Part shown: one piece after another, positions 49,468 through 58,304 of the stretch
Layout: each line of letters begins with the position of its first letter
Numbering within the stretch: position 1 is the stretch's first letter
Assembly: GCA_009379925.1 (NCBI GenBank)
Contig: WHSU01000007.1
Location: 1-64,000 of the forward strand
Source: Dehalococcoidia bacterium
GTDB taxonomy: Bacteria > Chloroflexota > Dehalococcoidia > UBA2979
DNA: 64,000 nucleotides
Direction: 5' to 3'
The notes under the pieces: generated by a model
What the model was told of the DNA's origin: nothing
Database searches by the model: none
Seen by the model: only the letters and a program-made list of their open reading frames with translations
Made by a program: the position numbers and the translations under genes

Positions 49468-50720
49468 CTAGCCTCCCGCGTCTGCCGGCTCGTCGTCCGG
49501 CAGCAGGTCGACGAAGACCTCGTTCGCGAGCAGCAGTCCTCGCGACGTGAGCCGCAGCCGGTCACCCGACCACTCGAGCAGCCCGAGGCCCGTGTGCCGC
49601 TCATGGCCGGCCCGAAGGCGTCGTCGATGCGGATGCCGAAGCGCTCGGCGAACTCGGCGGTGGAGACGCCCTCCAGCAGCCGCAGACCAAGGATCATGGC
49701 GTCGGCGCGCAGCGTGGTCTCGTCCGGGACCTCGCCCCCGGCGACCTGCCCCATGGTGCTCTTGCCGGTCGCCTGGCGCTGCTCGTATGAGGCGGTGATG
49801 GCTTCGACGTAGCGGTTCGGCGCGTCGACGTTCGCCAGGCGGCGGCCGATGAAGAACGAATGCGCCCCGGCGCCCAGGCCGAGGTAGGGCTCGGCCCGCC
49901 AATAGACCAGGTTGTGGCGGCAGGCCCGGCCGGGCTTCGCCCAATTCGAGATCTCGTACTGCTCGTAGCCGGCTGCTGCCAGCCGCTCGCGGGTCCACTC
50001 GTACTGGTCGGCGGCCACGTCCGGGTCGGGCTCCGGGAGCAGGCCCTTCTGCACCTGGTAGTAGAGCGCGGTCGCGGGCTCCACGGTCAGCGCGTAGCAC
50101 GAGAGGTGCTCCGGCTCCAGCGCCAGCACGCGCTCCAGCGTCTCCTGCCAGCGTCCAAGGGTGTGTCGGATGAGCCCGAAGATCAGGTCGAGGTTGAGGT
50201 TGTCGAAGCCGGCAGCGCGGGCCTCGCGGACCGCCTCCTCCACCCGCTCAGGCGTGTGAGCGCGCTCGAGCAGCGCCAGTTCGTCGGGGTGCATCGACTG
50301 CACACCCATCGAGAGCCGGTTGATGCCGAGCGCCCGCATGCCGTGGAGGTGCCCGGCGGTCAGTTCGGTAGGGTTCGCCTCCAGCGTCCACTCGGCGTCC
50401 GGGGCCACCTCGTAGTGTCGCCGGATGCCGTCCGTGATCGCCCGCAGGTCATCGAGCGAGGTGAGACTGGGGGTGCCGCCGCCGAAGAAGACCGTGTCGA
50501 CTCGATGTCCGCGCGCTGCCGGCGCCCACAGTTCCAGCTCGCGTATCAGGGCGGGTGTGTAGTCCGGGACGAGGTGGTCGAGACCCTCGTAGGAGTTGAA
50601 GTCGCAGTAGCCGCACTTCGCCGTGCAAAACGGGATGTGCAGGTACAGCGCCAGTGCCCCCTTCTCCGCTCGTCCGGAGCCAGTCGAAGGGCTGTACGCC
50701 TCGATCTGTTCGAGGGTCAT
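49468..50720 (-). CDS. hemW: radical SAM HemW-like protein, frameshifted near the C-terminus
   Basis: A radical SAM enzyme of the HemW/HemN-like group, a heme chaperone rather than a coproporphyrinogen dehydrogenase. The 4Fe-4S site CTAKCGYC follows IPF near the start; FFGGGTPSLT, RLSMGVQSM and AKPGRACRHNLVYW are typical. The frame breaks near 49602: the protein continues in another frame as RHTGLGLLEWSGDRLRLTSRG to the stop at 49468. One missing base (ATG-AGCGG for ATG-GAGCGG) restores 417 residues. It may be a sequencing indel. Start at 50720. Confidence 0.85.
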
Positions 50721-50834
50721 CGATGTCCCGTCCCCCACGCGTGCGAGTGTCCCCAGCGTACCAGTCTCTCGACGTACCTCGTAGGATGGCGACGCCTCGG
50801 CGGGCGGGTCGCCGAGGGGTGGGGGGTGTGGACG

Positions 50835-51239
50835 ATGAGCGTGCTGACGCCGGAGCAGGACGAGTTTCTGCGGACGCAACGGCTGGCGGTGCTGGGCACG
50901 GGCCGGCGGGACGGCTCGCCGCAGCTTTCCACCATCTACTACGACTACGACGGCTCGGACATCCTCATCTCCGTCACCAGTGACCGCTGGAAGTGGAAGA
51001 ATGCCGTCCGCCAGCCTCGGGTGGCGCTCCTCGTCAACGACGGCCGCAAGCAGCTCATCGTGTACGGCCGCGCTGAGGGCATCGAGGACGATGCCGGCAT
51101 CGTGGCCGGCCACCGCCGCCTCCGCGCCCGCGCCGGCCGCGAAGCCCCCTCGGACGACGCCACCTTCCTTGAGGAGCTGCGCGCGGACCATCGAGTGGTG
51201 CTGCGCATCACCCCCGAGCGCGCGATGGGGAATGACTAG
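50835..51239 (+). CDS. PPOX class flavin/F420-dependent oxidoreductase
   Basis: A 134-residue split-barrel protein: LAVLGTGRRDGSPQLSTIYYDYDG and ILISVTSDRWKWKNAVRQPRVALLV match the F420/FMN-binding PPOX fold. Members reduce F420-linked or quinone-type substrates, or bind heme. Substrate unknown. Start at 50835 after a G-rich stretch. An upstream in-frame GTG is possible. Confidence 0.82.
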   Translation: MSVLTPEQDEFLRTQRLAVLGTGRRDGSPQLSTIYYDYDGSDILISVTSDRWKWKNAVRQPRVALLVNDGRKQLIVYGRAEGIEDDAGIVAGHRRLRARAGREAPSDDATFLEELRADHRVVLRITPERAMGND

Positions 51240-51337
51240 GGGCGTAGGGGTCGGTCGAAGCGTCGGGCGGTTGAGGTCGGCGCCGCGTCGGGATCTGCGG
51301 TTCCTAGACCCGGCGATGGAACGCCTGCCCGGACTCG

Positions 51338-52252
51338 CTATCGAATCGACTGCCAGTCCTGGAGACGCTCCGCGATGAGGGCGACGCGAGCGTTGGCGTC
51401 CGGTCCGTCGAGGATCGCCATATCCGCGGGGTCCGCGCGCAGGTAGACCCCTGCTGTGCGCGCACTGAACGCGGGGTCGTTGTCGAGCCGTGTGATCCAG
51501 TAGCCTGCCGCGCGCTCCGTAGTCTCCAACCGAATCTCTCCGGTGCCTTCCAGCTGCGGCGCGTTCGGATGGCGCGGTCGCTCGCCTCGCCAGAAGTAGA
51601 AGACCCCAGCGGGGTCGCGCCGTTCCTTCGACGCTTCGCTTGCGTAGCGGGCCGATAGCGTCCCGTCCTCCTGCCAGGCACGGCCCGCAACCTCCAGCGC
51701 GCCGAACCGGTCGCGTGTGACCTGCAACAGGCTGATCGCGGACGGCTCTTCGGCCGTCCGTGCGGTCAGCGAGTGCTGCCACCACCGGCCCTCGATCCGC
51801 GCGAGCCGCCCCTCGTCATCGATGGCTTTCCGCAGCTTCTGGTTGACGGCGCGTACCTCGGTGGCCTTGGCCAAGTCGGAATACCGCACCGACGTGAGCC
51901 CGAGCAGGTCTGTCGGCAGCTTCGCGTTGCGCGCGTGCAGGATGAATGTCCTCCGAATGCCGAGCGCTCCTCCGAACAGCCCTGCCTCGAAGACGACATT
52001 GTCACGGGGCGAAGCCTGCCCCGGTGCCTCGTCGTCCGACGCGCTGGAGGTCCAGTCGTCTTCGGCAAAGATGAAAGCGGCGAAATCGACCTGACGTGTG
52101 AGCTCGACGAGTCGCTCGAGCGTCGATGTCCCCGGGTTGAACGTCGTAGTCCAGGGCTCGACTTCGGCGACATCCTCAAGGCCCCGGGCGATCGCCTGCA
52201 GGAGCTTCGCCTGCTTGCCAGACGAGCCGAGGAACACACGTGGTTTGGTCAT
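51338..52252 (-). CDS. TIR-like nucleotide-binding protein with C-terminal sensor-like domain
   Basis: A 304-residue protein. Residues 4-140 match the TIR-like family (PF10137 type): RVFLGSSGKQAKLLQAIARGL, FIFAEDDW and RDNVVFEAGLFGGALG, where the Glu of FEAG is the expected catalytic NADase residue. The C-terminal half (from about 165) is a beta-rich domain with YFWRGERPRH and TGEIRLETTERAAGYW; I do not recognise it. Proteins of this layout act in antiphage defence and CBASS-like systems by depleting NAD. No CD-NTase or other partner lies beside it. Start at 52252 with GGGAG upstream. Confidence 0.72.
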   Translation of the reverse strand: MTKPRVFLGSSGKQAKLLQAIARGLEDVAEVEPWTTTFNPGTSTLERLVELTRQVDFAAFIFAEDDWTSSASDDEAPGQASPRDNVVFEAGLFGGALGIRRTFILHARNAKLPTDLLGLTSVRYSDLAKATEVRAVNQKLRKAIDDEGRLARIEGRWWQHSLTARTAEEPSAISLLQVTRDRFGALEVAGRAWQEDGTLSARYASEASKERRDPAGVFYFWRGERPRHPNAPQLEGTGEIRLETTERAAGYWITRLDNDPAFSARTAGVYLRADPADMAILDGPDANARVALIAERLQDWQSIR

Positions 52253-52380
52253 GGGGGTCTCCCGACCGAAGGGTACTCGACTATGCCCCATTCGCCAGAC
52301 TGTCGCGCGCCACTCCCCCTCCCCCTGAGCCCGTGCGACACTCGACACCTTGAGGAGATATTGCGGGCGAGAGGTGACAG

Positions 52381-54258
52381 GTGCTGAAGAGCCACGGTTG
52401 CGGCGAACTGCGTGGGGAGCACGCCGGGCAGCGGGTGACGCTGGCCGGCTGGGTGCACCGCCGCCGCGATCACGGCGGGCTCATCTTCATCGACCTCCGC
52501 GACTCCACCGGCCTCGTGCAGGTGGTCTTCCACCCGGAGGAGGCCGCGGAGGCGACCGCGGTGGCCTCGGACGTGCGCGCGGAGTTCGTGCTACAGGTGC
52601 GCGGCGACGTGGTCGCGCGCAAGGCAGGCACCGAGAACCCCGACCTGCCGACGGGCGCGATCGAGTTGCAGGCGGGCGAGGCGACCGTCCTCAACGCCTC
52701 GGAGACGCCACCGTTCCCCATCAACAGCGACACCGAGGTCGGCGAGGCGGTCCGGCTGCGCTACCGCTACCTGGACCTGCGCCGCGAGCGCATGTCGGAG
52801 AACCTGCGGCTGCGCCACCGCATCGTGAAGTTCATCCGCGACTTCATGGACGACCGCGGCTTCCTGGAGATCGAGACGCCGGTCCTCGGACTGGCTACGC
52901 CCGAGGGCGCGCGAGATTACCTGGTGCCCAGCCGCGTGCATCCCGGCTCGTTCTACGCGCTGCCGCAGTCGCCCCAGCAGTGGAAGCAGCTGCTGATGGT
53001 CGCGGGCGTCGACCGCTACTTCCAGATCGCCCGCTGCTACCGCGACGAGGACCTGCGAGGCGACCGCCAGCCGGAGTTCACCCAGCTCGACGTGGAGATG
53101 GCCTTCGTCGAGGAGGAGGACGTCCTGGTCCTCACTGAGGACCTGTACGCCTCGATGGCGCGCGAGTTTGCCTCGGAACGCTCCATCCCCTCGCCCTTCC
53201 CGCGGATCACCTTCGCCGAGGCGATGGAGCGCTGGGGTTCGGACAAGCCCGACCTCCGCTACGGCATGGAGATCGCCGACCTCTCGAACGACGTGCGAGG
53301 CACGGAGTTCCAGGTGTTCTCGCGCGCCATCGAGCAAGGCGGGCGCGTGCGCGCCATCGCCGTGCCCGGTGGTACCGACACCGCGCGCCGCGAGGTCGAC
53401 CGGCTGGTCGATATGGCGAAGGAGCAGGGCGCGAAGGGCCTGGTCTGGGTCCAGTTCCTCGCTGCCGGTGACGGCGCCAGCGACCGCCTCGAGGGCCTGA
53501 CCGAGGAGGACGTACGGTCGCCGGTGGGGCGCTTCTTCACGCCGGAGCAGCTGGGGGAACTGGGCACGGCCTGCGGCGCCCGACGGGGCGACATGCTCTT
53601 GATCGCGGCCGACCGAGACGCCGTCACCTCGAAGGTGCTGGACGTGCTGCGCCGCCACGTGGCGGACGCGCAGGGGCTGGCGAGTCCGGACGAGATGGCC
53701 TTCGCGTTCATCACCGAGACGCCGATGTTCGAGTTCGACGAGGACGAGGAGCGATGGAGCGCCGTGCACCACCTCTTCACCGCGCCGTGGGAGGAAGACC
53801 TCGGCCTGCTGGAGCAGGACCCCGGCAGCGTCCGGTCGCACGCCTACGACATCATCTGCAACGGCCAGGAGCTGGCCTCCGGCTCGATCCGGACGCACCG
53901 CCGGGACGTGCTGGAGCGTGTGCTACACACGCTCGGGATCGGCCTGGAGGAGGCGCGCCTGAAGTTCGGGCACATGCTGGAGGCGTTCACCTACGGCGCT
54001 CCGCCGCACGGCGGCATCGCGCCGGGCCTCGACCGCACGGTCGCCCTCTTTGCCGGCGAGCGCGACATCCGCGAGGTGATCGCGTTCCCGAAGACGAAGA
54101 GCGCGACCGACCTCGTCATGAACGCGCCGGCGCCCGTGACCGCGAAACAGCTGCGCGAGGTGCACATCGAGCTGGACGACGAGGCGGAGGAAGCGCTGGA
54201 AGACCGCGCCGCGCCCACCGTGGAGCGGCCTTCCGAGGCCTGGGGGGCGGCGGAGTAG
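52381..54258 (+). CDS. aspS: aspartate-tRNA ligase
   Basis: A 625-residue class II synthetase. N-terminal OB anticodon domain (VTLAGWVHRRRDHGGLIFIDLRD), motif 2 in FQIARCYRDEDLRGDRQPEFTQLD, the bacterial GAD insertion in the middle, and motif 3 GAPPHGGIAPGLDR. Whether it is discriminating or charges tRNA-Asn too cannot be told. GTG start at 52381 with GAGAGGT upstream. The C-terminus has an acidic extension. Confidence 0.94.
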   Translation: MLKSHGCGELRGEHAGQRVTLAGWVHRRRDHGGLIFIDLRDSTGLVQVVFHPEEAAEATAVASDVRAEFVLQVRGDVVARKAGTENPDLPTGAIELQAGEATVLNASETPPFPINSDTEVGEAVRLRYRYLDLRRERMSENLRLRHRIVKFIRDFMDDRGFLEIETPVLGLATPEGARDYLVPSRVHPGSFYALPQSPQQWKQLLMVAGVDRYFQIARCYRDEDLRGDRQPEFTQLDVEMAFVEEEDVLVLTEDLYASMAREFASERSIPSPFPRITFAEAMERWGSDKPDLRYGMEIADLSNDVRGTEFQVFSRAIEQGGRVRAIAVPGGTDTARREVDRLVDMAKEQGAKGLVWVQFLAAGDGASDRLEGLTEEDVRSPVGRFFTPEQLGELGTACGARRGDMLLIAADRDAVTSKVLDVLRRHVADAQGLASPDEMAFAFITETPMFEFDEDEERWSAVHHLFTAPWEEDLGLLEQDPGSVRSHAYDIICNGQELASGSIRTHRRDVLERVLHTLGIGLEEARLKFGHMLEAFTYGAPPHGGIAPGLDRTVALFAGERDIREVIAFPKTKSATDLVMNAPAPVTAKQLREVHIELDDEAEEALEDRAAPTVERPSEAWGAAE

Positions 54259-54368
54259 CGGTACGGCCACCTCCGCGGCGCGGTGAGCATCCGCGGGGCC
54301 GGGGCGTCCGTACTGACTGCATGCCGCGCCTCGATGCCCGCTTCGACAGGCGGAAGCGTAGCGTGCGC

Positions 54369-54374
54369 TATTAT
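54369..54374 (+). promoter_or_regulatory. -10 box upstream of the peptide ABC operon
   Basis: TATTAT inside GCTATTATCAG (54367-54377). The same 11 bases recur at 58211-58221 upstream of tig. Confidence 0.4.
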
Positions 54375-54380
54375 CAGGCC

Positions 54381-54420
54381 GCCGGCATCCGCCGGCATCC
54401 GCCGGCATCCGCCGGCCTCC
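54381..54420. repeat. four tandem copies of a 10-bp repeat
   Basis: GCCGGCATCC is repeated three times without a gap and followed by GCCGGCCTCC. It lies just after the -10 box, in the transcribed leader of the ABC operon. Too short for a CRISPR. Likely slipped-strand variable. Confidence 0.85.
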
Positions 54421-54460
54421 CACCCGGTCACCGGCATAGCGCGATGAGCGGAGCCGATTG

Positions 54461-56164
54461 ATGAGCGGTCAGAATCGCCTGCTGGCGATCATGCTGGGCG
54501 TCCTCGCGGCGCTCGTGCTGGTCGTGGGCGGGCTCTCGGCCGTCCTGCTGCTGGGTGGCGAGGGCGGCAACTCGGACGATGGTGACGGCGGCCCCACGGG
54601 CGTCTCGAGCGGTGGTGAGGACAACGGCGGCGATGGTGCCTCGGCGTCCGGGCGCCTCCGGCTCGCCTCGACCGACCCGGTCACGCTGGACCCGCACGTC
54701 GCCGGCGACGCCGGCTCCGCCGAGTACATCGTCGAAATCTTCGGCGGGCTGATGACGATCACGCCCGACCTGGAGATCGTGCCGGACCTCGCGGACAGCA
54801 TCGAGGTCAGCGAAGACGGAATGCAGTACACCTTCACGCTACGGGAGGATGCGTTCTTCCATACGGGCCGGCGCGTGTCCGCGCAGGACGTGAAGTACTC
54901 GATCGAGCGTGCGGCCTCGCAGGAACTGTCCTCGCCGGTGGCGGTCGCCTACCTCGGCGACATTGTCGGCGTGCGGGAGAAGTTCTTCGGCCTCGCCGAG
55001 CAGGTCGAGGGTGTGGAGGTGATCGACGACCGTACGGTGCGCTTCACGCTCGATGCTCCGAAGCCGTACTTCCTGGCCAAGCTCACTTACCCGACCGCGT
55101 TTGTCGTGGACCAGCAACAGATCGAGGCGAACCCGCAGAACTGGACGCGCCGGCCGAACGGCACCGGTCCGTACGAGCTGTCCGAGTGGCGGCTCAACGA
55201 GCGCATCGTGCTCGAAGCCAACGAGGACTACCACCTCGGCGCGCCGAACGTGCAGGAGGTGCTCTACCTCCTCTCGGGCGGCTCCGCGCTGACCCGTTTC
55301 GAGAACGATGAGCTGGATGTCTCGTTCATCACCGTCAACGACATCGACCGAGCCCGTGACCCGAACAGCGACCTCAACCCGCTGTACAGCACCTGGCCGC
55401 AGTTCACGATCTCGTACATCGCCTTCAACACGAACGTGCCGCCGTTCGAGGACGCCGATGTCCGGCGCGCCCTCGCACAGTCGATCGACCGGCGTCGGGT
55501 GTCGGAGGTGACGTTCAACAGCATGCTGGTGCCGGCGACGGGGGTCCTGGCGCCACAACTCCCGGGTTACACACCCGACGACAAGACCTTCCAGTTCGAT
55601 CCGGAAGCCGCGCGGGCGTCGTTGGAGGCGTCCAGCTACGAAGTCACGGAGGACGGCCGCCTGCTGGGGCCGGATGGCAACACCTACAACATCACCGTGA
55701 CCGAGGTGGGCGGCGGCGCCGAGGCGCGGATCGACACGCAGGCGTTCCTTGAGCAGTGGCGCACCGAACTGGGCATCAACGTCGAGATCCGCCAGACGGA
55801 CTTCGCGACGTTCCTGGCGGACCAGGACGCGGGCCGGCTCCAGATGTTCAATGCCGGCTGGATCATGGACTACCCGGACCCGGAGTCCATCCTGGACTTG
55901 AAGTTCCACTCGGAGTCGAACCTCAATGACATCGAGTACACGAACGAGGAAGTGAACGGTCTGCTGGAGGCGGCCCGCGTGGAGCAGGACCCGGAGCGCC
56001 GGATCCAGCTCTACCAGGAGGCGGAGGCGCTGATCATTCAGGATGCCGCGTGGATCCCGCTGTACTTCTCGGACAGCCACGTTGTGGTGAACCCGGCCGT
56101 CGAGGGCTGGTTTGAGCCACCGATCGTGATCCCGCGGCTCCGCTTCGTCGAGGTGAACCGCTAG
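54461..56164 (+). CDS. peptide ABC transporter substrate-binding protein (family 5)
   Basis: A 567-residue extracytoplasmic binding protein of the DppA/OppA family. An N-terminal hydrophobic segment (about 8-31) without a lipobox Cys suggests a membrane-anchored protein. Then a Gly/Asp-rich linker, LRLASTDPVTLDPHVAGD, SIEVSEDGMQYTFTLREDAFFHTGR, and IAFNTNVPPFEDADVRRALAQSID are diagnostic. Start at 54461 with GGAG 7 nt upstream. Followed by two permease genes. Confidence 0.9.
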   Translation: MSGQNRLLAIMLGVLAALVLVVGGLSAVLLLGGEGGNSDDGDGGPTGVSSGGEDNGGDGASASGRLRLASTDPVTLDPHVAGDAGSAEYIVEIFGGLMTITPDLEIVPDLADSIEVSEDGMQYTFTLREDAFFHTGRRVSAQDVKYSIERAASQELSSPVAVAYLGDIVGVREKFFGLAEQVEGVEVIDDRTVRFTLDAPKPYFLAKLTYPTAFVVDQQQIEANPQNWTRRPNGTGPYELSEWRLNERIVLEANEDYHLGAPNVQEVLYLLSGGSALTRFENDELDVSFITVNDIDRARDPNSDLNPLYSTWPQFTISYIAFNTNVPPFEDADVRRALAQSIDRRRVSEVTFNSMLVPATGVLAPQLPGYTPDDKTFQFDPEAARASLEASSYEVTEDGRLLGPDGNTYNITVTEVGGGAEARIDTQAFLEQWRTELGINVEIRQTDFATFLADQDAGRLQMFNAGWIMDYPDPESILDLKFHSESNLNDIEYTNEEVNGLLEAARVEQDPERRIQLYQEAEALIIQDAAWIPLYFSDSHVVVNPAVEGWFEPPIVIPRLRFVEVNR

Positions 56165-56199
56165 CCCTGAGGGGCGGCGGGTAGTCCGGGGAGGCGGCG

Positions 56200-57183
56200 G
56201 TGGGGGCGTACATCATCCGGCGGGTCCTCTGGCTGCCGGTCGTGCTGCTCATCGTCACGTTCCTCACGTTCACGATCGCGCGCTTTGGGCCGGGTGACCC
56301 GGTATCCGTCGCCGCCGGTCAGTTCCGCGACCCGGCGGTGCTGGAGCGCGTGCGCGCGGAGCGTGGCCTGGACGGCTCGGTCGTCGAGCAGTACGGACGC
56401 TGGCTACGGGACGCGCTTCGGGGAGACTTCGGCGAATCGTTCCAGCAGCAGGGCTTCACGGTCACCGAATTGATCCTCCCGCGCATGTGGGTGTCCGCGC
56501 AGATGGGGTTCATCGCGCTGGTGCTGGTCTTCGGCCTCGGCATCCCGTTCGGGCTGCTGGCGGCCCGTGCGAACGGCACCTGGGTGGACCCGTTAATCAT
56601 CGGTACGCTGCTGTTCATGCGGGCGATCCCGGTGCTCGTCGTGATCCCGCCTCTCGTGTGGCTGTTTGCCGTGCAGTTCAACCGGTTACCCGTCGGTGGC
56701 TGGGACGGGGTGTTCGACATCTGGTGGATCGCGGACGTGATCGCCGTGCCGATCCCCGACCCCCACCTGTACATCCCGCTGGTCGCACTCTCGCTGCCCG
56801 GCTTCGTGGGCGTGGCCCGCCTCGTGCGTTACACGGCGCTCGAAGTGGACCGCGAGGACTATGTGCGCACCGCGCGCGCGAAGGGGCTGTCTGAGGGCGC
56901 CGTGACCTTCCGCCACGTGCTGCCGAACTCGCTGTTGCCGGTGGTGACCGTGGTCGGCTTCGCGCTGGCGAGCATCATCGAGGGCGCCTTCTTCGTCGAG
57001 ACGCTGCTCGGCATCCCCGGCATCGGGCGCTTCACGTTCGAGGCGGTGGTGAGCCGCGACTACGACGTGATCCTGGCAACGACCGTGATCTTCTCGGCCG
57101 TGTTCGTCGTGATGAACCTGCTCGTCGAACTCACATACGGCTTCATCGACCCGCGGGTGCGGGTCGGGGCCTCCCGAGAATGA
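56200..57183 (+). CDS. ABC transporter permease, OppB/DppB-like
   Basis: A 327-residue permease with six helices. YIIRRVLWLPVVLLIVTFLT is the typical start, and the EAA loop reads EDYVRTARAKGLSEGAVTFRHVLPNSLLP. GTG start at 56200 with GGGGAGG. Overlaps the next permease by 4 nt. Confidence 0.9.
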   Translation: MGAYIIRRVLWLPVVLLIVTFLTFTIARFGPGDPVSVAAGQFRDPAVLERVRAERGLDGSVVEQYGRWLRDALRGDFGESFQQQGFTVTELILPRMWVSAQMGFIALVLVFGLGIPFGLLAARANGTWVDPLIIGTLLFMRAIPVLVVIPPLVWLFAVQFNRLPVGGWDGVFDIWWIADVIAVPIPDPHLYIPLVALSLPGFVGVARLVRYTALEVDREDYVRTARAKGLSEGAVTFRHVLPNSLLPVVTVVGFALASIIEGAFFVETLLGIPGIGRFTFEAVVSRDYDVILATTVIFSAVFVVMNLLVELTYGFIDPRVRVGASRE

Positions 57184-58142
57184 CCGCCACGACCGCGGAG
57201 ATGCAGCGCGAGACGGCCGCGCCTCGTGGTCAGGGCGCCTGGGGTGCGCTCTGGGAGCGGTTGCGCCGCAAGCGCCTGGCGATGATCTCGCTGGTCGTCA
57301 TCGCCGTGATCTACGGAGCAGGCATCCTCGCGCCGCTGGTTGCGCCGTACTCGTATACCCGGCAGGACCTGGACCGCGCGTTGGAGGGTCCGAGCGCCGA
57401 ACACTGGCTGGGGACAGACCGCCTGGGGCGCGACATGCTCAGCCGGGCGATCTACTCGGCCCGCACTACGCTCATCGTCACGACCGCGGTGATCCTCAGC
57501 GGGTCGCTCCTCATCGGCAATGTGCTGGGCATGTTGTCCGGCTATCGAGGTGGCTGGGTGGACAGCGTGATCATGCGGGTGGGGGAGGTGTTCTCGTCGC
57601 TGCCCGGCCTGATGATGCTGATCCTGCTGAACGCCACCATGGGCCCGCGCGTCGTCGAATTGGTGCGCTGGGTGGAAGACCATACGTTCCTCAGCGGCCT
57701 CGTGGCCTCCGGCTTCGCCTCTTACCTCACCGTGTTCGCCGCGCTGTCGCTCTTCTTCTGGATCGGCACCGCCCGCGTGATCCGGTCGCAGGTGCTTCAA
57801 CTGCGGGAGCGTGACTACATCATGGCGGCGGAAGCCCTGGGCGCTCGTCCACGACGCGTGATCATGCAGCACGTCTTCCCCAACGTGTCGTTCCTCATCA
57901 TCCTCGAGGTCTCCGGCGCCCTCGGCGCGATCGCGGGATCGGAGATCGTGCTGACCTGGTTCGGCGTCGGCGTGCAGCCGCCGGCGGCCTCCTTCGGCGC
58001 CATGCTGTTCGAGGGCTCCGGCGCGCGTACCTTCCAGAGCCACCCGCACCTCCTGCTGGTGCCCGGTGTCGTCGTGACCCTGCTGCTTTTCGCGTTTAAC
58101 CTGTTCGGTGACGCGTTGAACGACGCGGTGCGCGGGCGGTAA
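57180..58142 (+). CDS. ABC transporter permease, OppC/DppC-like
   Basis: A 320-residue permease with the N-terminal OppC domain (RRKRLAMISLVVIAVIY), LGTDRLGRDMLSRAIYSART, and the EAA loop RDYIMAAEALGARPRRVIMQHVFPNV. The operon ends here with a double hairpin; OppD and OppF ATPases are not encoded nearby, so ATPases must come from elsewhere. Confidence 0.9.
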   Translation: MTATTAEMQRETAAPRGQGAWGALWERLRRKRLAMISLVVIAVIYGAGILAPLVAPYSYTRQDLDRALEGPSAEHWLGTDRLGRDMLSRAIYSARTTLIVTTAVILSGSLLIGNVLGMLSGYRGGWVDSVIMRVGEVFSSLPGLMMLILLNATMGPRVVELVRWVEDHTFLSGLVASGFASYLTVFAALSLFFWIGTARVIRSQVLQLRERDYIMAAEALGARPRRVIMQHVFPNVSFLIILEVSGALGAIAGSEIVLTWFGVGVQPPAASFGAMLFEGSGARTFQSHPHLLLVPGVVVTLLLFAFNLFGDALNDAVRGR

Positions 58143-58152
58143 CGGTCGGACA

Positions 58153-58193
58153 AGGCCCCTGGAGGGGCCTCCTCGGGCCCCTTCCCGAGGAGG
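58153..58193 (+). terminator. double hairpin after the ABC operon
   Basis: Hairpin 1 (58153-58170): AGGCCCCT-GG-AGGGGCCT. Hairpin 2 (58168-58193): a 10-bp stem CCTCCTCGGG/CCCGAGGAGG with a 6-nt loop. They overlap by three bases. No T-run. Confidence 0.5.
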
Positions 58194-58304
58194 GCCGGAA
58201 CGGCTCCCGTGCTATTATCAGTGGTCGATACGGCCGCTCGAGCGAGCGCGCCGCGTATGACTATGCAACCGGCCGCGCGCACTAATGCTAGAGGGTTCAG
58301 CGAC

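Noticed and set aside
54381-54420. CRISPR array
   Set aside because: The repeat is 10 bp, with no spacers, and no cas genes are seen in the window.
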